From Streptomyces violaceoruber (GTDB taxonomy: Bacteria > Actinomycetota > Actinomycetes > Streptomycetales > Streptomycetaceae), in assembly GCA_000720805.1 (NCBI GenBank), contig JODI01000119.1:1-19485 (forward strand): DNA of 19,485 nucleotides, given 5' to 3'. A program made the position numbers and the translations under genes. The notes below the pieces were generated by a model. That model was not told the DNA's origin. It did not search any database and saw only the letters and a list, made by a program, of their open reading frames with translations. This document shows positions 6,760 to 14,919 of this stretch, in pieces (the first letter of the stretch is position 1; every line of letters begins with the position of its first letter).

Positions 6760-7881
6760 ATGTCGGCACCGAACAAGTCGTACGACCCTGTAGAGGTCGA
6801 GGCCCTGAAACCGCAAGAGATCGAGCGCATGCGGGACGAGGCGCTCGCCGCCTTCGCCGCCGCGGACTCCCTCGACGCGCTCCAGGAGGCCAAGGTCGCC
6901 CACACCGGCGGTACCTCCCCGCTGGCCCTCGCCAACCGCGAGATCGGCGCCCTGCCCCCGCACGCCAAGGCCGACGCCGGCAAGCGCGTGGGCCAGGCCC
7001 GCGGCGCCGTGAACAAGGCCCTGGCCGCCCGCCAGGTGGAGCTGGAGGCCGAGCGGGACCAGCGGGTGCTCGTCGAGGAGGCGGTGGACGTCACACTGCC
7101 GTACGACCGCGTACCGGCCGGCGCCCGCCACCCGCTGACCACGCTCTCCGAGCGCATCGAGGACATCTTCGTGGCCATGGGCTACGAGGTCGCCGAGGGA
7201 CCCGAGGCCGAGGCCGAGTGGTTCAACTTCGACTCCCTCAACATCGGCCCGGACCACCCGGCCCGCGGCGAGGCCGACACCTTCTTCGTGCAGGGCCCGG
7301 ACGGCGGCACCGAGTCCGGTGTCGTGCTGCGCACCCACACCTCGCCCGTGCAGGTCCGCTCGCTGCTCGACCGTGAGCTGCCGGTGTACACGATCTGTCC
7401 CGGCCGCGTGTACCGCACCGACGAGCTGGACGCCACCCACACCCCGGTCTTCCACCAGGTCGAGCTGATCGCCGTCGACGAGGGCCTGACCATGGCCGAC
7501 CTCAAGGGCACCCTGGACCACATGGTCCAGTCCCTGTTCGGTGAGGGCATGAAGACCCGGCTGCGGCCGAACTTCTTCCCGTTCACCGAGCCGTCCGCCG
7601 AAATGGACATGGTGTGCTACGTCTGCCGCGGCGAGTCCGTCGGCAACCCCGACCGGCCCTGCCGCACCTGCTCGTCCGAGGGATGGATCGAGCTCGGCGG
7701 CTGCGGCATGGTCAACCCGCGGGTGCTCACCGCCTGCGGCGTCGACCCGGAGAAGTACAGCGGCTTCGCCTTCGGGTTCGGCATCGAGCGGATGCTGATG
7801 TTCCGCCACAACGTCGAAGACATGCGAGACATGGTCGAGGGTGACGTCCGGTTCACCCGGCCGTTCGGGATGGAGATCTGA
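6760..7881 (+). CDS. pheS: Phenylalanyl-tRNA synthetase alpha subunit
   Basis: 373 residues from ATG at 6760 (GGAAGAG just upstream). With PheT it forms the alpha2-beta2 enzyme that charges tRNA-Phe. An N-terminal coiled-coil arm (about 10-105) contacts tRNA. The class II catalytic core follows, with [14 protein letters not shown] and [15 protein letters not shown], motif 2 around [21 protein letters not shown] (R216 onward), and motif 3 [12 protein letters not shown] (339-350). A short insertion at 286-304 holds two CxxC pairs (Cys286, Cys289, Cys301, Cys304), a likely zinc site that is absent from E. coli PheS. The 140-base spacer before it has TAGACT at 6656-6661 as a possible -10 element. 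I see no T-box or phenylalanine-rich leader peptide. The stop overlaps the pheT start. Confidence 0.97.
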   Translation: MSAPNKSYDPVEVEALKPQEIERMRDEALAAFAAADSLDALQEAKVAHTGGTSPLALANREIGALPPHAKADAGKRVGQARGAVNKALAARQVELEAERDQRVLVEEAVDVTLPYDRVPAGARHPLTTLSERIEDIFVAMGYEVAEGPEAEAEWFNFDSLNIGPDHPARGEADTFFVQGPDGGTESGVVLRTHTSPVQVRSLLDRELPVYTICPGRVYRTDELDATHTPVFHQVELIAVDEGLTMADLKGTLDHMVQSLFGEGMKTRLRPNFFPFTEPSAEMDMVCYVCRGESVGNPDRPCRTCSSEGWIELGGCGMVNPRVLTACGVDPEKYSGFAFGFGIERMLMFRHNVEDMRDMVEGDVRFTRPFGMEI

Positions 7882-10394
7882 TGCGGGTCCCGCTTTCCTG
7901 GCTGCGGGAGTACGTCGACCTGCCGGCGACGCAGACCGGCCGTGACGTCCAGGCCAAGCTCGTGTCCGCCGGCCTCGAGGTCGAGACCGTCGAGCACCTC
8001 GGCGCCGACCTCAAGGGCCCCCTGGTGGTCGGCCAGGTGCTGACCATCGAGGAGCTGGAGGGCTTCAAGAAGCCGATCCGGTTCTGCACCGTCGACGTCG
8101 GGCAGGCCAACGGCACCGGCGAGCCGCAGGAGATCGTCTGCGGCGCCCGCAACTTCGCCGTCGGCGACAAGGTCGTAGTGGTGCTGCCCGGCGCCACGCT
8201 GCCCGGCGGCTTCTCGATCTCCGCGCGCAAGACGTACGGCAGGACGTCCCACGGCATGATCTGCTCCAGCGACGAGCTGGGCATGGGCGACGACGGCACC
8301 AAGGGCATCATCGTGCTGCCGCCGGAGACCGAGGTCGGCAAGGACGCCATCGAGCTCCTGGAGCTGGTCGACGAGGTCCTGGACATCGCCGTCACCGCCA
8401 ACCGCGGCGACTGCCTGTCCATCCGCGGTGTCGCCCGTGAGACCGCCATCGCCTACGGCCTGCCGCTGCGCGACCCGGCCCTCCTCGACGTCCCCGTCCC
8501 GAACGCGTACGGCTACCCGGTCCGCGTCACCGAACCGGTCGGCTGCGACCGCTTCACCGCCCGCACGGTGACCGGTCTGAGCCCCGAGGCGCGCTCCCCG
8601 ATCTGGCTGCAGCGCCGCCTGCAGAAGGTCGGCATGCGCCCGATCTCGCTCGCCGTCGACGTCACCAACTACGTGATGATGGAACTCGGCCAGCCGCTGC
8701 ACGCCTACGACCGCACGCTGGTCCGGGGCACCATCGGCGTCCGCCGGGCCGAGGAGGGCGAGAAGATCGTCACCCTCGACGGCGTCGAGCGGAAGCTGCA
8801 CGCCGAGGACCTGGTGATCACGGACGACCGCGGCCCCATCGGTCTCGCCGGAGTCATGGGCGGCGCCAACACCGAGATCGCGGACCACCAGGATCTGGAG
8901 AACGCGACGACGGACGTGGTCATCGAGGCCGCGCACTTCAACCAGGTCTCGATCGCACGCACCGCCCGTCGTCACAAGCTGTCCTCCGAGGCGTCCCGGC
9001 GCTTCGAGCGCGGGGTCGACCCGCAGGCCGCGCCCGCCGCCGCGCAGCGCACCGTCGACCTGCTGGTGCTGCTCGCGGGCGGCACCGCCGAGGCCGGCGT
9101 CACCGAGGTCATCGCCCCGTCCGCGCCGCACACCATCACCGTGCCCGCCGACCACCCGGACAAGGTCGCCGGTGTCGCGTACGGCCGCGAGATCGTCGTA
9201 CGCCGCCTCCAGGAGGTCGGCTGCGACGTGTACGGGCAGGACGAGCTGGTCGTCACCGTGCCGTCCTGGCGGCCCGACCTGCGCGACCCGAACGACCTGG
9301 CGGAGGAGGTCATCCGCCTGGAGGGCTACGAGAACCTGCCCTCCACGCTGCCCAGGCCCCCGGCGGGCCGTGGCCTGACCCGCCGGCAGCGGCTGCACCG
9401 CCGCGTCGGCCGGGTGCTGGCCGGTGCCGGGTACGTCGAGGCGCCGAACTATCCCTTCGTCAGCGAGCAGGTCTTCGACCAGCTCGGCCTGGACGCCGAC
9501 GACCCGGCCCGACGGGTCGTCAAGCTGGTCAACCCGCTCAACGACGAGGAGCCCGCCCTCCGTACGTCGCTGCTGCCGGGCCTGCTGGGTGCCCTGCGGC
9601 GCAACGACGGCCGGGGCTCGCACGACCTGGCGCTCTTCGAGACGGGGCTGGTCTTCCTGCCGCGCGAGGAGCAGGCGAGCGCCGCGGCCCTGCCGGTGGA
9701 CCGGCGGCCGACCGACGAGGAGATCGCCGAGCTGAACGCCGCGCTGCCCGAGCAGCCGCGCCATGTCGCCGTCGTCCTCGCGGGCGCCCGCGAGCAGGCC
9801 GGCTGGTGGGGCAAGGGCCGCCCGGCCGACTGGGCCGACACGGTCGAGGCGGCGCGTGCGGTGGCCCGGGAAGCCGGTGCCGAACTGGTCGTCCGCGGTG
9901 GGCAGTACGGGCCGTGGCACCCGGGCCGGTGCGCCGAGCTGGCGGTCGTCGGCGACGGCGGCGAGCGGATCGTCGGGCACGCGGGTGAGCTGCACCCGCG
10001 GGTGCTGAAGGCGCTGGGGCTGCCCGCGCGCACCTGTGCGATGGAGCTCGACCTGGACGCGCTGGAGGAGGTGGGCGACGCGACGGTGCAGGCGCCCAGC
10101 ATCTCCGCGTTCCCCGTCGCCACGCAGGACGTCGCCCTGGTGGTCGACAGGTTCGTACCGCACGCCGATGTGGAGGCCGCGCTGCGCGACGGCGCGGGGG
10201 AACTGCTGGAGGCGATCCGGCTGTTCGACGTGTACGAGAACGCCGAGCAGCTGGGCGAGGGCAAGAAGTCGCTGGCGTACGCGCTGCGGTTCCGGGCGGC
10301 TGACCGGACGCTGACCGTCGACGAGGCCTCGGCGGCTCGGGATGCGGCGGTCGCGGTGGCGGGGGAGCGGACGGGAGCGGTTCTGAGGGGCTGA
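7881..10394 (+). CDS. pheT: Phenylalanyl-tRNA synthetase beta subunit
   Basis: 837 residues; ATG at 7881 shares one base with the pheS stop (TGATG), so the two are translationally coupled. In order: the conserved N-terminal lead [15 protein letters not shown], an EMAP/OB-fold tRNA-binding domain (about 40-150), the B3/B4 editing domain that hydrolyses Tyr-tRNA-Phe (about 210-375), the B5 domain (about 405-475), a degenerate class II core (about 490-700, beginning [20 protein letters not shown]), and the C-terminal FDX-ACB anticodon-binding domain (about 743-837). Length and domain order are normal for a bacterial PheT. No frameshift or missing domain is seen. Confidence 0.97.
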   Translation: MRVPLSWLREYVDLPATQTGRDVQAKLVSAGLEVETVEHLGADLKGPLVVGQVLTIEELEGFKKPIRFCTVDVGQANGTGEPQEIVCGARNFAVGDKVVVVLPGATLPGGFSISARKTYGRTSHGMICSSDELGMGDDGTKGIIVLPPETEVGKDAIELLELVDEVLDIAVTANRGDCLSIRGVARETAIAYGLPLRDPALLDVPVPNAYGYPVRVTEPVGCDRFTARTVTGLSPEARSPIWLQRRLQKVGMRPISLAVDVTNYVMMELGQPLHAYDRTLVRGTIGVRRAEEGEKIVTLDGVERKLHAEDLVITDDRGPIGLAGVMGGANTEIADHQDLENATTDVVIEAAHFNQVSIARTARRHKLSSEASRRFERGVDPQAAPAAAQRTVDLLVLLAGGTAEAGVTEVIAPSAPHTITVPADHPDKVAGVAYGREIVVRRLQEVGCDVYGQDELVVTVPSWRPDLRDPNDLAEEVIRLEGYENLPSTLPRPPAGRGLTRRQRLHRRVGRVLAGAGYVEAPNYPFVSEQVFDQLGLDADDPARRVVKLVNPLNDEEPALRTSLLPGLLGALRRNDGRGSHDLALFETGLVFLPREEQASAAALPVDRRPTDEEIAELNAALPEQPRHVAVVLAGAREQAGWWGKGRPADWADTVEAARAVAREAGAELVVRGGQYGPWHPGRCAELAVVGDGGERIVGHAGELHPRVLKALGLPARTCAMELDLDALEEVGDATVQAPSISAFPVATQDVALVVDRFVPHADVEAALRDGAGELLEAIRLFDVYENAEQLGEGKKSLAYALRFRAADRTLTVDEASAARDAAVAVAGERTGAVLRG

Positions 10395-10477
10395 GAGGCT
10401 GAGGGACCCCACAGCCACCCCACTCAATCGGGTGCGGTCTGCTGGTGGTCCGGTCCCTCGGCCCATGCACTCGAAGA

Positions 10478-10509
10478 GATCGGACCGGCCTTTCGGGGCC
10501 GGTCCGATC
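10478..10509 (+). terminator. Stem-loop terminator after pheT
   Basis: A perfect 13-bp stem, GATCGGACCGGCC (10478-10490) with GGCCGGTCCGATC (10497-10509), closes a TTTCGG loop. No T-tract follows, as is common for Streptomyces stem-loop terminators. It lies 84 bases after the pheT stop and marks the end of the pheST unit. Confidence 0.75.
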
Positions 10510-10574
10510 GCGCAGGCGGGGCCTGACTGGGGGCGGCATGATCCGTGTCGAACCCAGCGCATGCCGCTGCCCCG

Positions 10575-10740
10575 CGCGTCGACGGGCTTGGCATCGCCGC
10601 CGCCCAGCTCTTCGCCGACCGCGGTGCCACCGTCGGGGGTGTCCTGCACGAGGCGGTCGCCCCCGAGTCCGGCGTACGGGTCGTGATGGGGGACGTCCGC
10701 GGACCGGATCGCCGCCATCGGCACCGCCGCGGCCGACCGT
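10575..10740 (+). pseudogene. Short-chain dehydrogenase-like N-terminal fragment, frameshifted
   Basis: In one frame from about 10575 the sequence reads GLGIAAAQLFADRGATV, then GVRVVMGDVR up to about 10700. Shifting by one base at 10700-10702 continues as DRIAAIGTAAADR. This is the order expected of a short-chain dehydrogenase Rossmann N-terminus: glycine turn and helix, second strand, acidic D-V-R after the third strand, then a helix. The first glycines are altered, no catalytic YxxxK is found downstream, and a stop follows. An upstream GTG at 10545 could start the first frame. I read it as a decayed gene piece rather than a working protein; the family call is by eye and moderate. Confidence 0.4.
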
Positions 10741-11320
10741 CCTCGGCGGCTTCCGTGAGGCGGTGCACGACGAGGCCCAACTCGACGGGGTCCTACGGCG
10801 GCTGGAGCGCGCCCCGGACCGGTACCCGCGCGAGCGTGCCCGGGCCGAGCGCCCCGCGGCCGGCCCGGCGCCGGACAACCCGGTCGCCGAGGAGTTCATG
10901 ACCGTACCGCTGCCGCCGGGACGCCGAGATTCACGTTCTCCACCGCGGTCACCCCTCGGCCGTACCGGCTCAGCGGTACGAGGGTCGAGCCGCTCGCCCG
11001 CGCCGACCCACTTCCTGCTCTCGGCCTTTCCCGCTACCGCCCGCGGCGCCCAACCGGTGCCGCAGGGGCCGCCCATGAGCGATCCCCTGCCGTCCCACAG
11101 GCCGTACCGGGCTCCCGCACCACACCCGAGGGGCGCCGGCGGACGACGCGGCCTTGCTCGTCCTTCGCGACGACGTCGACCTCGACGCGGCAGAGCGGTA
11201 CCGGGCCGCCGCTTGTACGAGGGGGAGCCGGCGGCCCGGTCGGCCTCTTTCGAGGGATTTCAGTCAACCGGCCGGAAACTCTCCGCGACAGCGCGCACAC
11301 AGTGCGGATTCGAGTATTCC
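10741..11320. other. No intact gene; decayed or non-coding stretch
   Basis: Frames here are open mainly because the DNA is GC-rich. Short tracts look protein-like: around 10739-10920 a frame reads VLGGFREAVHDEAQLDGVL, then RRLERAPDRYP, and around 11130-11205 another reads DDAALLVLRDDVDLDAAE. I cannot assign either, and neither has a believable start and end. A 7-bp inverted repeat CGTACCG/CGGTACG lies at 10961-10980. The best reading is a patchwork of gene remnants between pheT and the regulator at 11385. Confidence 0.45.
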
Positions 11321-11321
11321 G

Positions 11322-11355
11322 TTCACACCCCGTGTGAAGGCGGACGCACTACTCT
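11322..11355 (+). promoter_or_regulatory. Palindromic operator and -10 element upstream of the XRE/TPR regulator
   Basis: TTCACACCCCGTGTGAA (11322-11338) is a perfect 7-bp inverted repeat with a CCC centre. TACTCT at 11350-11355 fits an actinobacterial -10 hexamer and lies 29 bases before the ATG at 11385. The palindrome covers the -35 region, where a repressor or activator would act. Whether the adjacent regulator binds it is inference. Confidence 0.5.
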
Positions 11356-11384
11356 GTCGGCACCGAGCCACCGGGGGGCCTCCC

Positions 11385-12725
11385 ATGCAGCCCAACACTC
11401 TGCTCGACGCGATCCTGGACGAGGCGGGGATCTCGAACGCGGGTCTCGCCGCCCATGTGAACCAGGCGGGCCGGGCCCGCGGACTCGCCCTCCGCTACGA
11501 ACACACCGCCGTAGCACGGTGGTTGAAAGGACAGCGGCCCCGGGGCCAGGTGCCCGACCTGATCTGCGAGGTGCTCGCCGTCCGGCTGCACCGCCCCGTC
11601 ACCCTCGACGACATCGGCCTCGGCGTCCCCGGCGAACCCGCCGCCCCGCACGGCACCTCCCTGTCCGGCTTCGTCGAGCGGGCCACCGCCCTGTGGCGCT
11701 CCGACGAGCAGCAACGCCCGCACATCCTGGGCGCGCCCGCGGTCACCGGCACGCCCGCCGTCATGCCGGTGTGGGAGTGGGAGAACCCGCCCGAGGACGT
11801 CGACGTGTCCCGCGGCGGACGGCACCGGGTCACCTCCGCCGACATCGAGATGCTGCGCGCGGCCCGCGCTCACTACGAGCAGATGTACCGCAAGGCGGGC
11901 GGCATCGCCACCCGCTCCCGGATCGTCGGCTTCCTCAACGCCGAGGCCGCCCCGCTGTTGCGCGGCAGCTACACCGACGAGACGGGCCGCCAACTGCACC
12001 GGGCCACGGGCGGGTTGGTCGCGGTCGCCGGGATCTGCGCGTACGACTCCGACGCGCACGGCCTCGCCCAGCGCTACTTCCACCAGGCGCTCAGGCTGGC
12101 GAAGGCCAGCGGGGACCGGGGACTTGGCGCGTATGTGATCGCGCTGCTGGTCAACCAGTCGCTGTTCATGCGGGAGTACCGGCAGGCCGTCGCCTTCGCG
12201 GAGGCCGCGCTGCGGGCCGCCGGCAAGCACATCACGCCCGCGCTCGCCTCCGACCTGTACGCGATGCAGGCGAAGGCGTACGCCCACCTCGGCGACGGCA
12301 CGAGCGCGCTGTCCTGCATCCGGCGGGCCGAGCAGGCCGCCGAACGCATCCGGCGCGGATACGAACCCGACGAGACCGGCTATGTCCAGCCGGGACTGGT
12401 CAACGTCCAGGTGGCGGAGGCGCTGCTCAGCCTCGGCGAGGTGGCGGCGGCCCGGGAGCACGCCATGGCCGCCGTCGACAACCCCGCCCACGACCGGGGC
12501 CGGGTGCACCGGCTGGCCATGCTCAGCACGATCGAGTTGCGCCAGGGCAACGCCGACAGGGCGGCGGCCACCGCGGTGCAGATGGCAGAACAGGCCCGGG
12601 GCATGGAGTCGCGGCGGCTGCGCGACAGACTCAGAGCGGTGCGCGAACACCTGGTGCGCAGCGGCTGCGCGGGTACGTCCGAGGCAGCCGAACTCATCGA
12701 CGGGGCACTGCGCGTACCGCTGTAG
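11385..12725 (+). CDS. XRE-type DNA-binding regulator with TPR-like repeat domain
   Basis: 446 residues from ATG at 11385, with a G-run at 11373-11378 as ribosome binding site. The N-terminal part (about 1-75) resembles a helix-turn-helix: LLDAILDEAGISNAGLAAHV, then YEHTAVARWLKGQRPRG, a second helix pair and LDDIGLG. From about residue 155 the protein is almost entirely helical with alternating small and large residues typical of tetratricopeptide-like repeats (EMLRAARAHYEQMYRKAGG, ALRLAKASGD, AEAALRAAGK, AYAHLGDGTSALSCI, EALLSLGEVAAAREHA). This layout is that of the Streptomyces family that includes NsdA-like developmental regulators. The specific target is unknown. It is followed by the Nudix gene 97 bases downstream on the same strand. 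Confidence 0.75.
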   Translation: MQPNTLLDAILDEAGISNAGLAAHVNQAGRARGLALRYEHTAVARWLKGQRPRGQVPDLICEVLAVRLHRPVTLDDIGLGVPGEPAAPHGTSLSGFVERATALWRSDEQQRPHILGAPAVTGTPAVMPVWEWENPPEDVDVSRGGRHRVTSADIEMLRAARAHYEQMYRKAGGIATRSRIVGFLNAEAAPLLRGSYTDETGRQLHRATGGLVAVAGICAYDSDAHGLAQRYFHQALRLAKASGDRGLGAYVIALLVNQSLFMREYRQAVAFAEAALRAAGKHITPALASDLYAMQAKAYAHLGDGTSALSCIRRAEQAAERIRRGYEPDETGYVQPGLVNVQVAEALLSLGEVAAAREHAMAAVDNPAHDRGRVHRLAMLSTIELRQGNADRAAATAVQMAEQARGMESRRLRDRLRAVREHLVRSGCAGTSEAAELIDGALRVPL

Positions 12726-12822
12726 ACCAGCCGCAGACCGGCCGCAGACCGGCACACGAGCACCCGCACCCCACAGTCCCTGCTGCGATATTGCCACTTA
12801 CTCGACGGAAGGTGGCAGAACC

Positions 12823-13368
12823 GTGCAGTGGACGAAGCAGAACGAACAAACTGTGTATGAAAACCGCTGGTTCACCGTCAACCTGGCAGATGTGGAACTG
12901 CCGGACGGGCGGCACCTGGACCACTTCCTGATACGGCTGAGGCCCGTCGCCGTGGCCACGGTCGTGAACGAGGCCAACGAGGTCCTGCTCCTGTGGCGGC
13001 ACCGCTTCATCACCGACAGCTGGGGATGGGAACTCGCGGCGGGCGTCGTCGAGGACGGCGAGGACATCGCGTACGCGGCCGCCAGGGAACTCGAGGAGGA
13101 GACCGGCTGGCGGCCGGGACCCCTGCGCCACCTGATGAGCGTGGAGCCGTCCAACGGTCTCACCGACGCCCGGCACCACATCTACTGGTCGGACGAGGGC
13201 GAGTACATCGGGCACCCGGTGGACGACTTCGAGTCGGACCGCCGGGAATGGGTTCCCCTCAAACTCGTCCCCGACATGGTCGCCCGTGGGGAGGTCCCGG
13301 CCGCCAACATGGCGGCCGCGTTACTACTGCTGCATCATCTCCGGCTAGGCCAGGACGCCATGCCCTGA
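12823..13368 (+). CDS. Nudix hydrolase
   Basis: 181 residues from GTG at 12823 with GGAAGG at 12807-12812. The Nudix box GX5EX7REUXEEXGU spans residues 74-96 (Gly74, Glu80, Arg88-Glu89-Leu90, Glu92-Glu93, Gly95), with every metal-binding residue in place. The fold begins with strands at about 10-60 (ENRWFTVNLADVEL, VAVATVVNEANEVLLLWRHR). The W-G-W-E-L-A-A-G approach to the box resembles ADP-ribose/nucleoside-diphosphate-sugar hydrolases, but the substrate cannot be fixed. The 97-base spacer has a short direct repeat (CCGCAGACCGG twice, about 12732-12752) and no clear terminator, so co-transcription with the regulator is possible. It converges with the small gene at 13391. Confidence 0.85.
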   Translation: MQWTKQNEQTVYENRWFTVNLADVELPDGRHLDHFLIRLRPVAVATVVNEANEVLLLWRHRFITDSWGWELAAGVVEDGEDIAYAAARELEEETGWRPGPLRHLMSVEPSNGLTDARHHIYWSDEGEYIGHPVDDFESDRREWVPLKLVPDMVARGEVPAANMAAALLLLHHLRLGQDAMP

Positions 13369-13390
13369 AACCCCCCGCGCGTCCTGGGCC

Positions 13391-13648
13391 TCAGCGGCCG
13401 AGAGCCTGCCAGACCGTCACGACGAGCGCGCCCAGCGCGGTGAGTGCCGCGACCGCGGGCAGCGGCCAGCGGGCGTGCTCCAGGGCGACGACCCGCGCGC
13501 TCAGGTCGTCGAGTTCCTTGTCGGTTTCCTCGGTGCGGTGACTGAGCAGAGCCAGTCCTCCCTCGACGCGCGCGTAGGCGACGTCGAGGCGTCGGCGTAA
13601 CTCTGCGAGTTCGCCATGGACCACGGGATGTTCGGGATCGGTGGTCAC
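13391..13648 (-). CDS. Small coiled-coil protein with C-terminal membrane anchor
   Basis: 85 residues from GTG at 13648, with GGAG seven bases upstream. A charged heptad-like region runs from about 12 to 60 (ELAELRRRLDVAYARVEGGL, then EETDKELDDLSARVVALEH). One hydrophobic segment follows at about 62-80 (LPAVAALTALGALVVTVW), ending in QALGR. The layout resembles XhlA-type and other tail-anchored small proteins, but sequence identity is not apparent. The N-terminus should face the cytoplasm. Codon use fits the genome. A TTGACT at 13702-13697 on the minus strand could be a -35 element. A longer frame to 13822 exists, but the ribosome binding site and composition favour this start. Function unknown. 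Confidence 0.65.
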   Translation of the reverse strand: MTTDPEHPVVHGELAELRRRLDVAYARVEGGLALLSHRTEETDKELDDLSARVVALEHARWPLPAVAALTALGALVVTVWQALGR

Positions 13649-13777
13649 GGTGCCACTCCTTTGCGTAGTCGTCACATCCCTTGCATGCGCATAAGGAGTC
13701 AACTCGCCTGGTGGGCACGTGGGGAGAGTGTGCGACAGGCATATGCGGGCCCGGCGCGCACACGGTGTGTGAATGCG

Positions 13778-13811
13778 ACGGGCCCGGCACTCCGAAGAGC
13801 GCCGGGCCCGT
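13778..13811 (-). terminator. Stem-loop downstream of the 3-hydroxyacyl-CoA dehydrogenase gene
   Basis: ACGGGCCCGGC (13778-13788) pairs perfectly with GCCGGGCCCGT (13801-13811) across a 12-base loop. It lies 76 bases past the stop of the minus-strand dehydrogenase gene and upstream of the small coiled-coil gene, so it most likely ends the dehydrogenase transcript. No T-tract is present on either side. Just beyond it are two near-identical direct repeats, GCACTGTGTAGCCGGC (13819-13834) and GCACTGTGCAACCGGC (13847-13862). Confidence 0.6.
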
Positions 13812-13886
13812 TGCCGTCGCACTGTGTAGCCGGCACCCTGGAACGGGCACTGTGCAACCGGCTGTCTGCCTCCGAGCCGAGGTGTC

Positions 13887-14747
13887 TCAGGCGTACGTGT
13901 AGAAGCCCGACCCCGACTTCCGGCCCAGCCGGCCCGCGTCGACCATGCGCTGGAGCAGCGGGGGAGCGGCGTACAGCGGCTCCTTGTACTCCTCGTACAT
14001 CGAGTACGCGACCGAGGCGACCGTGTCCAGGCCGATCAGGTCCGACAGCTTCAGCGGGCCCATCGGGTGGGCGCAGCCCATCTCCATGCCGTTGTCGATG
14101 TCCTCGCGGCTGGCGATGCCCGACTCGAACATCCGGATGGCGGAGAGGAGATACGGGATCAGCAGCGCGTTCACCACGAAGCCGGAGCGGTCCTGGGCCC
14201 GGATCGCGTGCTTGCCGAGCACCTTCTCGGCGAAGACCTGGGCGCGGCCGAGGGTGCCCTCGGAGGTGGTGAGCGCCGGGATCAGCTCGACCAGCTGCTG
14301 CACGGGGGCCGGGTTGAAGAAGTGGATGCCGATGACGTGGTCGGGGCGTGCGGTGGCGACCGCCAGCCTGACCAGCGGGATGGAGGAGGTGTTGGAGGCC
14401 AGGATGGCGTCCGGCCGGGTCACGACCTGGTCGAGCACCTGGAAGATCTCCGTCTTGACCTGCTCGTTCTCGACGACGGCCTCGATCACCAGGTCACGGT
14501 CCGCGAACTCGCCGAGGTCGGTGGTGAAGCTGAGCCGCGCCTGCGTCGCCTCCAGCTCCTCCGCGGTGATCTTGCCGCGCTCGGCCGCCTTGGACAGGGA
14601 GTTGAACAGCCGGGTGCGGCCGATCTCCAGGGCCTCGCCGGTGGTCTCGGCGACCTTCACGTCCAGGCCGGCACGGGCGCACACCTCGGCGATGCCCGCT
14701 CCCATCTGGCCGCAGCCCACCACTCCGACGCGTTCGATGTCGGTCAC
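13887..14747 (-). CDS. fadB2: 3-hydroxybutyryl-CoA dehydrogenase
   Basis: 286 residues from GTG at 14747 with AAAGGG upstream. It catalyses NAD(P)-dependent interconversion of 3-hydroxyacyl-CoA and acetoacetyl-CoA, in fatty acid or butyrate/PHB metabolism. The Rossmann domain has GCGQMG (11-16), the IEAVVEN strand (88-94), SNTSS (118-122), catalytic HFFNP with His142, and the linker SGFVVNALL (188-196). The C-terminal dimerisation domain has HPMGPLKLSDLIGLD (227-241) and ends with GRKSGSGFYTYA, the classic tail. Length and motifs match single-domain FadB2/Hbd enzymes, not the large fused FadB. An ATG two bases upstream is out of frame. It is divergent from the glycosyl hydrolase across a 172-base spacer containing ATCGAT repeats near 14830. 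Confidence 0.92.
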   Translation of the reverse strand: MTDIERVGVVGCGQMGAGIAEVCARAGLDVKVAETTGEALEIGRTRLFNSLSKAAERGKITAEELEATQARLSFTTDLGEFADRDLVIEAVVENEQVKTEIFQVLDQVVTRPDAILASNTSSIPLVRLAVATARPDHVIGIHFFNPAPVQQLVELIPALTTSEGTLGRAQVFAEKVLGKHAIRAQDRSGFVVNALLIPYLLSAIRMFESGIASREDIDNGMEMGCAHPMGPLKLSDLIGLDTVASVAYSMYEEYKEPLYAAPPLLQRMVDAGRLGRKSGSGFYTYA

Positions 14748-14919
14748 ATCGTCCCTTTCGCTGATCTACGGCTGTGGCAGGTCCGCCGTTGCTCCGGTGC
14801 CTGCTCCGTTCGTGCACGTTACTCCCAAGTATCGATGATCGATCGGCGGGGTGCGGGCATCCTGGGGTGCGAGGACGATCCGTGACCGGGCGGATCCAGG
14901 TCGTATGGGGGTTGTGCTG

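Noticed and set aside
7617..10724. A 1035-codon open frame on the minus strand opposite pheS-pheT
   Set aside because: It is the antisense shadow of pheT in GC-rich DNA. The peptide is Arg/Gly/Val-rich with no domain, and the sense strand has an undoubted gene.
10445..12931. A 828-codon plus-strand frame spanning the pheT terminator to the Nudix gene
   Set aside because: It runs through the terminator stem and overlaps the regulator in another frame. The translation is low-complexity Arg/Pro-rich with no conserved block beyond short relics.
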